This document shows positions 1 to 10,584 of a stretch of DNA of 32,984 nucleotides, one piece after another. The notes below the pieces were generated by a model. The model was given only the letters and a program-made list of their open reading frames with translations, did not search any database and had not been told where the DNA came from. The position numbers and the translations under genes were made by a program. This stretch comes from Terasakiella pusilla DSM 6293. GTDB taxonomy: Bacteria > Pseudomonadota > Alphaproteobacteria > Rhodospirillales > Terasakiellaceae. Position 1 is the first letter of the stretch. Each line of letters starts with the position of its first letter. The DNA lies in contig NZ_JHYO01000037.1 of assembly GCF_000688235.1 (NCBI RefSeq), positions 1 through 32,984 on the forward strand. Direction: 5' to 3'.

Positions 1-687
1 CAAATAATCGTAAATTAAACGCCATTCTTCAAAGGTAAACGTGTCACGTCGATCAGCGTTACGGACCCGTATTTCTTCAAAGTCCACCGTCTCAAAATGA
101 ACGTAGCCATTACGGTAGCCCCATTTAAACAGGGCATTCAGCGTGGTTTGTTCGTTTCTGATGGTAACGTCTTTGACGCCGGGCGACGTTAATCGGCGAT
201 GCTGTGCAAAATTATAGAATTTCGATTTATCAATTTCGTTGATCTGCCGGTTCGAACCAACTTTAGGATTACGATCACCAAGAAATTCATAGAGATGTTT
301 GGTCAGTTGGGTCTTGATCGTCAGGTATCGACCGTGGGTGATTAGCCCCGTAGCAACCCGTTGTTCCTGAGACTTCAAGAACTCTTCAACCAATTCACCG
401 ACCTTCAACCCGAACAGTTTACGTCCGGTTCGTAGTTGTAACTGAATGTCATAGAATAGCTGTTTACCGCGTTCCAACGCCGTGTCGAGATCACGGGTCT
501 TTAACGTCTTACGGTAATATTTTTTCTCAGCCGGTATCCATGTGCGGAATTGGTAGATTTCACCGTTCTGTCGGGTGCGATAAACGATTGCGTCCCCGCC
601 GAGAATGGGGTGCTGATCGACAAACGTCTTGGTTGCGGAGCACTTATGTTGAGCGATAATCACCAGAGTATGTAATTCTTCCGTCAG
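1..687 (-). CDS. Tyrosine recombinase (integrase), N-terminal part, cut by window edge
   Basis: An open minus-strand frame of about 220 codons runs from near 687 off the left edge. The translation contains an N-terminal segment (TKTFVDQHPILGGDAIVYRT), then a helical core-binding (SAM-like) region around GLKVGELVEEFLKSQEQRV and a linker near RRDTFTFEEWRLIYDYL, where the catalytic domain should begin. The catalytic Arg, His and Tyr residues lie outside the window. The protein would perform site-specific recombination of a mobile island. It reads away from the 3' end of guaA, about 100 bp distant, the usual placement for guaA-targeted island integrases. The start is odd: the frame is closed by TAG at 688-690, followed at once by CTG-ACG-GAA-GAA, and the first conventional alternative codon is GTG at 661-663. 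No ATG lies upstream of the homologous part. It may use CTG or GTG, or be damaged. The family call is fairly secure; start and integrity are not. Confidence 0.75.
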   Translation of the reverse strand, partial: MTEELHTLVIIAQHKCSATKTFVDQHPILGGDAIVYRTRQNGEIYQFRTWIPAEKKYYRKTLKTRDLDTALERGKQLFYDIQLQLRTGRKLFGLKVGELVEEFLKSQEQRVATGLITHGRYLTIKTQLTKHLYEFLGDRNPKVGSNRQINEIDKSKFYNFAQHRRLTSPGVKDVTIRNEQTTLNALFKWGYRNGYVHFETVDFEEIRVRNADRRDTFTFEEWRLIYDYL

Positions 688-734
688 CTAAATTTCTAAC
701 CTATTGAAAAATAACATACCCTGAATGACTATGA

Positions 735-760
735 AAAGACTGTGTAAAATCTAAGTCTTT
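735..760. repeat. Inverted repeat between integrase and guaA
   Basis: AAAGACT (735-741) and AGTCTTT (754-760) form a 7-bp inverted repeat with a 12-base loop in the AT-rich gap between guaA and the integrase gene. It could be a weak terminator for guaA (only a short T-run follows on the minus strand) or part of a recombinase-binding region. There is no further support for either. Confidence 0.3.
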
Positions 761-785
761 GTAATCTCTATATTTTGAATGCGGG

Positions 786-815
786 AATTATTCCCACTCA
801 ATCGTCCCTGGTGGT
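786..815. other. Possible attachment site at the 3' end of guaA
   Basis: The last codons of guaA (PPGTIEWE, stop at 788-790) are highly conserved, and guaA 3' ends are known insertion sites for genomic islands carrying tyrosine recombinases. An integrase gene begins about 100 bp beyond this end and reads away from it. The second copy of the core repeat would lie outside the window to the left, so the exact att core cannot be defined here. Confidence 0.4.
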
Positions 816-2341
816 TTGGACGTGCAATCATAGACAACGCGGTTGATGCCGCGGACTTCGTTGATGATGCGGTTGGTGACGCGACCGAGGAATTCGTGGT
901 CGAAGTGGTAGTAGTCGGCGGTCATGCCGTCTGTTGATGTCACGGCGCGCAGGGCACAGACGTAGTCGTAGGTGCGGGCATCGCCCATTACGCCGACCGT
1001 GCGGACGGGCAGAAGGACAGCGAAGGCTTGCCAGATGGCATCATAGAGGCCGGCGTTGCGGATTTCTTCCAGATAGATGGCGTCGGCTTTACGCAGGATA
1101 TCGCATTTTTCTGGCGTCAGGGGCTGGCCCGGAATACGGATGGCAAGACCCGGCCCAGGGAAGGGGTGGCGACCAACAAAATGGTCGGGCAAACCTAGTT
1201 CACGACCCAATTCGCGGACTTCGTCTTTAAACAGTTCACGCAGGGGTTCAACCAGTGCCATGTTCATGCGTGCGGGTAGGCCGCCCACGTTGTGGTGCGA
1301 TTTGATCGTGACACTTGGCCCGCCGGTGAAGGACACGGACTCGATCACGTCTGGATACAGGGTGCCTTGTGCTAAGAAATCTGCGCCGCCTGCGGCTTTG
1401 GCTTCTTCTTCAAAGACATCGATAAACAGGCCACCGATGGTTTTACGCTTTTTCTCAGGATCGATTTCATCACCGAGCGCGTCAAAGAACAATTTGGACG
1501 CATCTTTGTGGATGAGTTTGATGTTGAAGTGGTCACGGAAAAGGGTCACAACTTCCTCTGCTTCGCCTGCACGCATGAAGCCGGTGTCTACAAAGACGCA
1601 GGTCAACTGGTCGCCAATGGCTTCGTGCAACAGAACCGCAACAACAGAACTATCAACACCGCCGGACAGACCACAGATCACTTTACCGTCACCGACCTGT
1701 TTACGGATCGCCTCGATCGCTTGGTCTTTAAAGGCGGCCATTGTCCAGTCGCCAGAACAACCCGCGACTTCATGTGTGAAGTTTTGGATCAATTGTGCGC
1801 CATGCGGCGTGTGGACGACTTCCGGGTGGAACTGTACGGCGTAGAATTTCTTTTCTTCGTTGGCAACGGCGGCGAACGGTGCGCCTTCTGATGTTGCGAC
1901 AACTTCAAAGCCCGGTGCGAGTTTAGAGACACGGTCGCCGTGGCTCATCCAGACTTGTTCTTTCGCGCCAACTTCCCAGATGCCTTTAAAGATCGAACAT
2001 TCTTTGTTTACATCGACAAAGGCGCGGCCAAATTCGTGATGGTCGGAGGTTTCCACCTTACCGCCCAACTGTTCCATCATGGTTTGCTGCCCATAGCAGA
2101 TGCCAAGGACAGGAATACCCATCTCAAATACTTTTTCAGGTGCGCGCGGTGATTCTTCCCATGTTACGGAAGCCGGGCCACCGGACAGAATGATGGCTTT
2201 GGGCGCATACTCGTCCAGAAAAGCATCGGTGATGGAATTGAAGGGATGAATTTCAGAGTAAACACCACTTTCGCGCACGCGTCGTGCAATCAGCTGTGTT
2301 ACCTGAGATCCAAAGTCGATGATAAGAATGCGATCGGTCAT
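788..2341 (-). CDS. guaA: GMP synthase (glutamine-hydrolysing)
   Basis: Converts XMP to GMP using ATP and glutamine, the last step of guanine nucleotide synthesis in the cytoplasm. The 517-aa length is normal. The class I glutamine amidotransferase domain (about residues 4-200) has the nucleophile Cys82 in GICYGQ and the HPEV His/Glu pair. The ATP-pyrophosphatase domain carries the P-loop SGGVDSS near 227-233. The C-terminal dimerisation domain ends in the conserved PPGTIEWE. It starts at ATG 2339-2341 with a weak ribosome-binding site. guaB, for the preceding step, lies about 4 kb away on the same strand but in a separate transcription unit. Downstream of the stop lies an integrase gene, so the 3' end has probably served as an island insertion site while the coding sequence stayed intact. 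Confidence 0.98.
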   Translation of the reverse strand: MTDRILIIDFGSQVTQLIARRVRESGVYSEIHPFNSITDAFLDEYAPKAIILSGGPASVTWEESPRAPEKVFEMGIPVLGICYGQQTMMEQLGGKVETSDHHEFGRAFVDVNKECSIFKGIWEVGAKEQVWMSHGDRVSKLAPGFEVVATSEGAPFAAVANEEKKFYAVQFHPEVVHTPHGAQLIQNFTHEVAGCSGDWTMAAFKDQAIEAIRKQVGDGKVICGLSGGVDSSVVAVLLHEAIGDQLTCVFVDTGFMRAGEAEEVVTLFRDHFNIKLIHKDASKLFFDALGDEIDPEKKRKTIGGLFIDVFEEEAKAAGGADFLAQGTLYPDVIESVSFTGGPSVTIKSHHNVGGLPARMNMALVEPLRELFKDEVRELGRELGLPDHFVGRHPFPGPGLAIRIPGQPLTPEKCDILRKADAIYLEEIRNAGLYDAIWQAFAVLLPVRTVGVMGDARTYDYVCALRAVTSTDGMTADYYHFDHEFLGRVTNRIINEVRGINRVVYDCTSKPPGTIEWE

Positions 2342-2409
2342 GGGGACACCAGTTATGTCTTTTTGAAAGTGGCCGCAACATACAACAAGGGGGGACGAGC
2401 GACAATAGC

Positions 2410-2805
2410 CTAGAGGATGAAAGAGGATGTAATCAGCAAGATTAGGCTGAAGACGAGGCAGGCAAAGGTCAACATCATGGCTGCAACCCGCATTTTAAGC
2501 ACGCGAGTATGAAGGGAGAGGGCATGAAGGATACGTCCAAGCAGCAGAATCGACCCTAGAATGTGGAGATACAAGCTCGCCGCCCCATTCAATTCGGCAA
2601 AGGCGAGGAGAATTAAACAGAGGGGAACATATTCAATAAAGTTGGCATGGATACGGATGGCGCGTTGCAGATCGGGGACCCCGCCATCGAGCAAGGCAAC
2701 ACGGTGTTTGTTGCGCAGTTTAATAATGTTGAAGGTCAAGATTAGAAATAAAACGGTCAGTCCTGTCGCATAAAGGGGGGTGACAGTCAGTAAAGGTGTA
2801 GACAT
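2410..2805 (-). CDS. MAPEG family membrane protein
   Basis: A 131-aa protein with about four hydrophobic helices and the family signature around residues 37-63 ([20 protein letters not shown] followed by FIEYVPL). MAPEG proteins include membrane glutathione transferases and related enzymes; bacterial members are mostly uncharacterised, with roles suggested in detoxification or stress defence. Start ATG 2803-2805 has a good AGGAG ribosome-binding site. The gene is divergent from a TetR-type regulator, and two tandem palindromes lie between them, so it is probably repressed by that regulator. The substrate cannot be told from the sequence. Confidence 0.88.
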   Translation of the reverse strand: MSTPLLTVTPLYATGLTVLFLILTFNIIKLRNKHRVALLDGGVPDLQRAIRIHANFIEYVPLCLILLAFAELNGAASLYLHILGSILLLGRILHALSLHTRVLKMRVAAMMLTFACLVFSLILLITSSFIL

Positions 2806-2824
2806 TAAAAACGCTCCTGTAATT

Positions 2825-2869
2825 AAATATGATGCATGTCATATTTAAAATATGATGTATAACATATTT
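2825..2869. promoter_or_regulatory. Two tandem 22-bp palindromes, likely TetR operators
   Basis: The first site (2825-2846) has perfect arms AAATATGA and TCATATTT around TGCATG. The second (2848-2869) has arms AAATATG and CATATTT around 8 bp. The two start 23 bp apart, about two helical turns. They sit between the divergent MAPEG and TetR genes and would overlap both promoters. TetR dimers bind such palindromes, so autorepression plus control of the MAPEG gene is the simplest reading. Confidence 0.75.
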
Positions 2870-2904
2870 AACGGTGAGTCCAGACGAATTGAGGCAGTAT
2901 CAGT

Positions 2905-3468
2905 ATGGGGTATCCACAAGGCCACAAAGAACTAACCCGCCAACGCATTGTCGAGGCGGCGCGCAAATTATGGAAAAGTGAAGGATATAAAGGGGCTGGC
3001 ATTGATCGGGTGATGAAAGAAGCGGGACTGACCCGTGGCGGGTTTTATGCCCACTTCAAATCAAAGGACGATTTGTTGGATGAAGTCCTGTGTGAAAATA
3101 TGGTGCGCGACGGGTTAGCTCATTTTGAGGCTCAAGGTATTGTTGACCTGAGAGATCAGAAAGAGGCGGTGATTGACTGGTATCTCGGGGAAGGTCATCG
3201 TGATCACCCTGAAGAAGGCTGCTTACTGACGACCTTGACCCAAGAAGCAACGCGCCTTGATCAAAAGCCGCGCAAACGCTTAACTTCACTTGTCACCCGT
3301 TTTGCCCGTTGGCTTAAGGGGGAGGATGAAAAGTCTAAAGGTTATGCCGCCCTGTCCCTGATGGTCGGGGCGGTGACATTGTCGCGCATGGTGGATGATG
3401 AAGCTGTGTCTGAGCGTATCTTGCAAGAGGCCCGCGTGGAAGTTAAAAACCTACTGTCGAAATCTTGA
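2905..3468 (+). CDS. TetR/AcrR family transcriptional regulator
   Basis: A 187-aa repressor-type protein. The N-terminal helix-turn-helix (about residues 8-60) shows the family pattern RQRIVEAARKLWKSEGYKG followed by AGLTRGGFYAHFKSKDDLL. The C-terminal ligand and dimerisation domain is of the kind found in small-molecule-sensing TetR proteins and contains Cys residues (near DHPEEGCLLTTL) that could react with electrophiles, which is speculative. Start ATG 2905 is preceded by GAGG. The gene is divergent from the MAPEG gene with paired palindromes between them. Its 3' end overlaps the convergent binding-protein gene by 26 bp. Confidence 0.92.
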   Translation: MGYPQGHKELTRQRIVEAARKLWKSEGYKGAGIDRVMKEAGLTRGGFYAHFKSKDDLLDEVLCENMVRDGLAHFEAQGIVDLRDQKEAVIDWYLGEGHRDHPEEGCLLTTLTQEATRLDQKPRKRLTSLVTRFARWLKGEDEKSKGYAALSLMVGAVTLSRMVDDEAVSERILQEARVEVKNLLSKS

Positions 3469-4435
3469 AGAGGTCTGCGGTCTGCTGATTGATGATCAGA
3501 TCGTATTCCGGTTGTGTGGGATGGAGGGTTTTAAAATCCGCCCCCGCGAGATAGTCGCTCAATTGTTGGGCCAGTTTTTCCCCGGCGGAAGACAGACGTG
3601 GCGCACTGGAGGCAAAGGCGGCTTTGGGTGCTTGAACGTCTTTTCTGGCAAGTCCAAAGACAGGCTTTCCAGTATCACGCACCACCATTTGGGCAAACTT
3701 TGGCAAAATGCCCATTTGGTCATTGGGGGACAGATAAACGTCTACAACATCTTTAATGTCTTGCACATGGCGTTTGGCTGCGTGGATCATGTCGGTGGGG
3801 CCGTCTTTATAGGGCCGCATCCCGATCCGTCTAAAGATGAAACGGAGGTCTTTAAATTCCGCTTCGCCAGCAACCTCATCAATCCATTTTTTATAGCTGA
3901 CAGATTGAGGCATGGTGGAATAGATGACGCCGATTTTTTTTGCGGCTGGTAAAAGGCGTTTTAGGTCACGCAGGCGATCACGGATATCAATTGAAAAGGA
4001 CACGCCGGTAAAATGGCCTTTGGGCGGTGCGTTAAACGCATCAATTACCCCTTCCCCGATCGGATCGCTGACCATGCCGAAAAAGACCGGAATTTGACTA
4101 TCCAGGACTTTTTGGGTGCGGATGGCTCTGAGGGCAACTGTCCCCACGGCAACAAGTGCATCGGGGGTCTCTGACGCATGATCGCTCAGTAGACGTTCGA
4201 CAATTTTTTCGCGGTTGTTTAGGTTTATGGTCTGGTAGCTGATATCGGCGTCTTTTAGGGCTTCATGAAAATGTTGCATGAAGGTGGTGTAGGGTTCTGC
4301 AATTTGGGAGTAGACGATCAGTACTTTTGCCTGTTGGGCGCAGAGCGGTGAACTGACAAGAAGAACGGCAATCCCGAGGAGCCAAACAAGTCTCTTGATA
4401 GATCTGACACACATTTGACCTGTCCTCCAGAACAC
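3443..4435 (-). CDS. ABC-type substrate-binding protein, orphan (ABC_sub_bind family)
   Basis: A 330-aa secreted protein resembling the uncharacterised ABC transporter substrate-binding family PF04392 (TrpX-like). Residues 1 to about 33 look like a signal peptide: basic, then LVWLLGIAVLLVSS, with likely cleavage after SPLCA. The mature part has the two-lobed periplasmic-binding pattern beginning KVLIVYSQIAEPY, with DALVAVGTVALRAI, PVFFGMVSDPIGEGVI and KKIGVIYSTMPQS. An internal start at M8 would give a more typical signal peptide. No permease or ATPase gene lies beside it, so it may serve a transporter encoded elsewhere or act as a periplasmic sensor for a membrane receptor. The ligand is unknown. 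It overlaps the convergent TetR gene by 26 bp. Confidence 0.8.
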   Translation of the reverse strand: MFWRTGQMCVRSIKRLVWLLGIAVLLVSSPLCAQQAKVLIVYSQIAEPYTTFMQHFHEALKDADISYQTINLNNREKIVERLLSDHASETPDALVAVGTVALRAIRTQKVLDSQIPVFFGMVSDPIGEGVIDAFNAPPKGHFTGVSFSIDIRDRLRDLKRLLPAAKKIGVIYSTMPQSVSYKKWIDEVAGEAEFKDLRFIFRRIGMRPYKDGPTDMIHAAKRHVQDIKDVVDVYLSPNDQMGILPKFAQMVVRDTGKPVFGLARKDVQAPKAAFASSAPRLSSAGEKLAQQLSDYLAGADFKTLHPTQPEYDLIINQQTADLFKISTVGF

Positions 4436-4541
4436 ATCAACCCAAACATAACTTTTACAGAGCTTATTTCTGCGGCCGTTTTATGACTTTAAGTTGATGC
4501 TGTAAAGGTGTTTCTGGGCAGTATCTTTCCTTGAAAACGCT

Positions 4542-5339
4542 TTAATTGAAAAGGATAGAGAGCCATTCGCGGATAATGTGATCCGGTGTGGACCATATAA
4601 CCTTTGCGGTCATGGCGAAAGATATAACCACAAGTAAGGGACGAATAATGCGCGAGCCGTGTTTCATGCTCATGCTTGACCCGATAAAGCCGCCGATCAT
4701 TTGACCCATCGCCATGACCAGTCCGACGATCCAGATTACTTGCCCGCCAAGGATAAAGAAGGTAAGCGATGCAATGTTGCTGGTGAAGTTCAAGACCTTT
4801 GTATGGGCAGTGGCCTTCAGGATATTGAACCCCATCAACGCAATAAAGGCGATGGCGAAGAAAGACCCGGTACCGGGGCCGAAAAAGCCGTCATAAAACC
4901 CGATAGTGAAGCCACAGAGAACGGAAAAGCCCCACATGCCCAGCTTTTTGTCGCGATCTTCAGTGCCGATCTGGGGCTGAAACAGAAAGTATAAGCCCAC
5001 CGTGATCAGTAAAAACGGCATGACATCGACCAGAAAGGACGAGTCCAGTTTTTGAATCAGGATGGTCCCCGCCGCTGCGCCGACAAAGGTCAGCAGGATC
5101 ATGGGCCAGATCTCGGTTAACTTTAGATGCCCTTTGCGGATGAAGTTGGCCGTGGCGGCAAAGGTGCCGAAGCTGCCTTGCAGTTTGTTGGTCGCAAGTG
5201 CTTGGGCGGGGTTAAGGCCTGCGGCAAGCAAAGCGGGCAGGGCGATCAGGCCGCCGCCGCCAGCAATTGAGTCTACAAATCCAGAAATCGCCCCGATGGC
5301 AAAGAGAAACAACAGGGTGTCGAGGGCAAGGAAGTCCAT
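4542..5339 (-). CDS. TSUP (TauE/SafE) family permease
   Basis: A 265-aa polytopic inner-membrane protein with about eight hydrophobic segments in two repeats. The family signature appears at the N-terminus (GFVDSIAGGGGLIALPALLA, then NPAQALATNKLQGSFG) and again around GFYDGFFGPGTGSF. TSUP proteins move sulfite, sulfoacetate or other organosulfur or carboxylate anions; the substrate here cannot be assigned. Its ATG overlaps the TAA stop of the upstream rsmB gene by one base (TAATG), so the two are cotranscribed and probably translationally coupled. The pairing with an rRNA methyltransferase does not suggest a shared pathway. Confidence 0.92.
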   Translation of the reverse strand: MDFLALDTLLFLFAIGAISGFVDSIAGGGGLIALPALLAAGLNPAQALATNKLQGSFGTFAATANFIRKGHLKLTEIWPMILLTFVGAAAGTILIQKLDSSFLVDVMPFLLITVGLYFLFQPQIGTEDRDKKLGMWGFSVLCGFTIGFYDGFFGPGTGSFFAIAFIALMGFNILKATAHTKVLNFTSNIASLTFFILGGQVIWIVGLVMAMGQMIGGFIGSSMSMKHGSRIIRPLLVVISFAMTAKVIWSTPDHIIREWLSILFN

Positions 5340-6625
5340 TAGTTTGTGCGTTCCAAAATGGCGCAGAAGAAACCGTCACTGTGATGAAGGTCCGGGCGCA
5401 TGATCATGAAGTCTCCGTCAAACGGGCAAGGGGTGCCGAGACGGTTATCCCAGACCTCTTGAACAGATTTAATGACAAAGTTATCATTCTCTTTCAAGAA
5501 TTTTGCAATCTGATCTTCATTTTCCCGCTTTAAGAGTGAGCATGTGGCATAGATCAGGCGACCACCCGGCTGAATCAGGGCCGCGGCGCTCTTTAAAATG
5601 CGTTCCTGGCGCGAGATCATGTCTTCCAACAGTTCGGACGTAATCTTCCAGCGGCTTTCCGGGTTGCGACGCCACGCCCCAAGGCCGGAACAAGGCGCGT
5701 CGATCAGCAAGCGATCCACGCGCAGTTCAAATTGTTTCAGCCATGGGTCTACTTCATTTTTGATGGGATTGAGCAAGACGTTTTCCACGCCCGCCCGTTC
5801 CAGTCGGCGCTTCATTTTATAAAGTCGGGTTGAGGAGATGTCGAGGGCGTAAAGATGGCCCTGATTTTTCATCTCCGCCGCTAGGGCAAGGGTCTTGCCA
5901 CCACCACCTGCACAAAAGTCCATGACCAGTTCAGCGCCTTCAGCTTCACTGAGCAAGGCGATCAGTTGCGAGCCTTCATCCTGCACGTCGACAAGCCCGT
6001 CTTTATAGGCTTGGATCCCGCCCAGCTTGACCTTTTTGCGAGTCCGCAGGCAAAGGGGAGAATAGCTGCCTTGATCGGTTTCGATCTGTTGTTTGGCAAG
6101 TTCGCCTTGGGCCTGATCCGCATCGGGATGGAGTGCATTGATGCGCAGGTCCAGCGGGGCTTCTTCGTTCAAGGCAGTGAGCACATCTTCAAAATCATTC
6201 CCTAAGGAACTGCGCAAATCAGCATCCAGCCATTCTGGATATTCAAGGCGGATGTGGTCGGGGGCCGTTGCGATATCCAGTGCTGCCAACGGCGCCAAGA
6301 CCTCAAGTTCCCGCCCTTTCAGGGCGGCTGGGGCATATTGATCGCCATCAAACAGGCTTTCGACCTCTTCGCCTTGCACGATACAGTCCATAAGGACGAG
6401 GATGCGTGGTGAGCTGGAAATCTCGACCTGTTCTGCCATCCAGCCCAGCTTCGCCCGTGCGCGCAAAATCCGGTAGACCCGATCTGTGATGGCGCGGCGG
6501 TCTTTTGATCCGGCAAAACGGCGCGCCTTGAAGTAATCCCCGATGAGGGCGTCGGCAGGGCGTTTACCGTCAAAGACAGCGTCGAGAATTTCAATAGCGG
6601 ATTGGAGGCGTGCAGAAGGTTTCAT
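5339..6625 (-). CDS. rsmB: RsmB/NOP-family rRNA cytosine-C5 methyltransferase
   Basis: A SAM-dependent m5C methyltransferase, probably acting on 16S rRNA. Hallmarks are the SAM-binding stretch LVMDFCAGGGGKTLALAAEM, motif IV DAPCSGLGAWRRNPESRWK and motif VI YATCSLL, giving the two cysteines used for catalysis and product release. The N-terminal region (RRFAGSKDRRAITDRVYRIL) is a NusB-like RNA-binding remnant, as in other alphaproteobacterial members. The start at ATG 6623-6625 (428 aa, MKPSARLQ) is chosen over an upstream GTG at 6661, because that GTG lies inside the guaB terminator hairpin. The stop codon overlaps the ATG of the TSUP permease gene. The exact rRNA position is inferred; an RsmF-like role is possible. 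Confidence 0.88.
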   Translation of the reverse strand: MKPSARLQSAIEILDAVFDGKRPADALIGDYFKARRFAGSKDRRAITDRVYRILRARAKLGWMAEQVEISSSPRILVLMDCIVQGEEVESLFDGDQYAPAALKGRELEVLAPLAALDIATAPDHIRLEYPEWLDADLRSSLGNDFEDVLTALNEEAPLDLRINALHPDADQAQGELAKQQIETDQGSYSPLCLRTRKKVKLGGIQAYKDGLVDVQDEGSQLIALLSEAEGAELVMDFCAGGGGKTLALAAEMKNQGHLYALDISSTRLYKMKRRLERAGVENVLLNPIKNEVDPWLKQFELRVDRLLIDAPCSGLGAWRRNPESRWKITSELLEDMISRQERILKSAAALIQPGGRLIYATCSLLKRENEDQIAKFLKENDNFVIKSVQEVWDNRLGTPCPFDGDFMIMRPDLHHSDGFFCAILERTN

Positions 6626-6637
6626 GGGGCAGATATA

Positions 6638-6679
6638 CCGTAAAAAAGAAGGAACCCCCACCGTTAGGGGTAGGGGTTC
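6638..6679 (-). terminator. Rho-independent terminator of guaB
   Basis: On the minus strand GAACCCC (6673-6679) pairs with GGGGTTC (6652-6658), with extra internal pairs, followed by a T-rich run (TTCTTTTTT, 6642-6650). It lies about 40 bp after the guaB stop, between guaB and rsmB. Confidence 0.85.
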
Positions 6680-6718
6680 AACGTAGCATAAAGTCCTGTT
6701 GCAACAACAGGATATAAA

Positions 6719-9173
<2,455 letters not shown>

Positions 9174-9236
9174 GTCGCTGACGATAAAACAAAAAGTGCA
9201 ATTTGTCGAAAAAGAATAAAAAAAGTGCTTGCAAAT

Positions 9237-9255
9237 GATAATGATTATTAATATC
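9237..9255. promoter_or_regulatory. Fur-box-like site
   Basis: The 19 bases at 9237-9255 begin GATAATGAT and end ATATC, matching the classical Fur consensus (GATAATGATAATCATTATC) at 16 of 19 positions by eye. The site lies between the divergent EamA and DUF2325 genes, within an AT-rich stretch likely to hold the promoters. Fur would repress when iron is plentiful. Chance similarity in AT-rich DNA cannot be excluded. Confidence 0.55.
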
Positions 9256-9369
9256 GTCCATTTGTCTCTCCCAGAGACACTGTGAAACGACGGCTTGGGT
9301 CTTCAGCCTTTTTCTTCTTCTCCATAAATGTTGGAGGCCCAAGTCAGTTTTTTGTTCGGAGTTCTTTTA

Positions 9370-10584
9370 ATGTGTAATGCAAAGCCTTTAGGTTTAATCA
9401 AAGAAGGTGATCTTAAGGTTCGGACCAAACGCCGCAAATTGTGGGAATTGGATATGCATTGGCATTGTGCGGTGATCGGCACCTGCCTTAATCAGGCGGA
9501 TATCAAAAAGATCGCGGTGAAATGTAAAGCCCCCTCTTTTGAAGGCCGTACGGCTGATTATAAGCTCCATTCCTTCTTTGTTTCGCAGGCACATTTCAGC
9601 CAAGGTGTGGGCAAATTGCTCCATAAATATCTTGAGCGTAAATTCTATAGAACCATTAAAGCTTTTGAGCGCTTGAAAACCACAGCGGAGCTTGAGCAAA
9701 AATGGGTGGAAGCCCTGCATAATGGTGACATTTCCGGTGCGTTCTGGTCAGTTATGACCCATCCCAATGCGTCCATGGATTTGTTGGCGCAGGTGTATGG
9801 CGAGGTCCATATGTTGTCCCACCTTGAAGGGGCGGCGAACCGTGCGGATCACCGCGAGATAGCCAACCTGCGTGGGGCGTGTGATCACTTGAAAACAGAA
9901 CTTGATGATCTGCACAAAACATCACGCAAAGCCATTTCCAAACGTGATCACCTGATCGGAAATTTGAAAGCAGATTTGAAACAGGCCGAGATTAAGGCGA
10001 GCAAGTCTGACGAATTAGAAGCCCTGTTGCTGGCAGAACGTGACGGCGAAACCGTTGCCCGATTGGAAAAACGCATCGATTGCCTAACCTTGCGGGTCAT
10101 TCAGGAAACGGATCGTGTCAAGGACTTGCAGGAAAAGCTGGCGGCTGTGGAAGAACGGAATAAAGAATTACGTGCAGCTCTCGTAAACCAGCAGGAGCAG
10201 GAAGCCCAGATCGCGCCGTGTATGGAAGAAGAGGGATGCCCCGCCGCGGAGTCCGATTTGTGTGGTCGATGCATTGCTTATATTGGGGGGCAGACCAAAC
10301 AGGCGGCTTTCTTCCGCAAAAAAGTGGAAGAAAAGAACGGGCAGTTTATCCACCACGATGGTGGGCTGCATGATGGTCAGGCCCGTCTGGTCAGTATTTT
10401 ATCGCAAGCAGACGCGGTGATGTTTCCCGTCACCTGCGTAAGTCACGAGGCCACGCGTGAGATCAAGCGTCTGTGCATGAAGCAGGAAAAACCCTTTATC
10501 CCGTTGCGTAGTCAGGGATTGGGGGCCTTTACAAAGGGGCTGGAAAGCCTGAAAGGGGAATATTTCGAGAAGTTGGTCGATTAA
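9370..10584 (+). CDS. DUF2325 domain protein with coiled coil and Cys/His motifs
   Basis: A 404-aa protein of unknown function. The N-terminal part has a conserved-looking ELDMHWHCAVIGTCL stretch (His30, His32, Cys33, Cys39). Residues about 180-275 are strongly helical and coiled-coil-like (repeated E/K/L, e.g. LQEKLAAVEERNKELRAALV). A cysteine cluster follows (Cys284, Cys290, Cys298, Cys301). The C-terminal DUF2325 domain has CGRCIAYIGG, HHDGG (328-332), FPVTCVSHEA (Cys356) and RLCMKQEKPFIPLRS (Cys369). The Cys and His pattern suggests metal or redox sensing; this is inference. Start ATG 9370 has GGAG nine bases upstream and is preferred over ATG 9328. A Fur-like site precedes the gene. Its stop overlaps the convergent rlmE stop by 4 bp. 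Confidence 0.85.
   Translation: MCNAKPLGLIKEGDLKVRTKRRKLWELDMHWHCAVIGTCLNQADIKKIAVKCKAPSFEGRTADYKLHSFFVSQAHFSQGVGKLLHKYLERKFYRTIKAFERLKTTAELEQKWVEALHNGDISGAFWSVMTHPNASMDLLAQVYGEVHMLSHLEGAANRADHREIANLRGACDHLKTELDDLHKTSRKAISKRDHLIGNLKADLKQAEIKASKSDELEALLLAERDGETVARLEKRIDCLTLRVIQETDRVKDLQEKLAAVEERNKELRAALVNQQEQEAQIAPCMEEEGCPAAESDLCGRCIAYIGGQTKQAAFFRKKVEEKNGQFIHHDGGLHDGQARLVSILSQADAVMFPVTCVSHEATREIKRLCMKQEKPFIPLRSQGLGAFTKGLESLKGEYFEKLVD

Noticed and set aside
6626-6661. N-terminal extension of rsmB from a GTG codon
   Set aside because: The extension is encoded within the guaB terminator hairpin and T-run.
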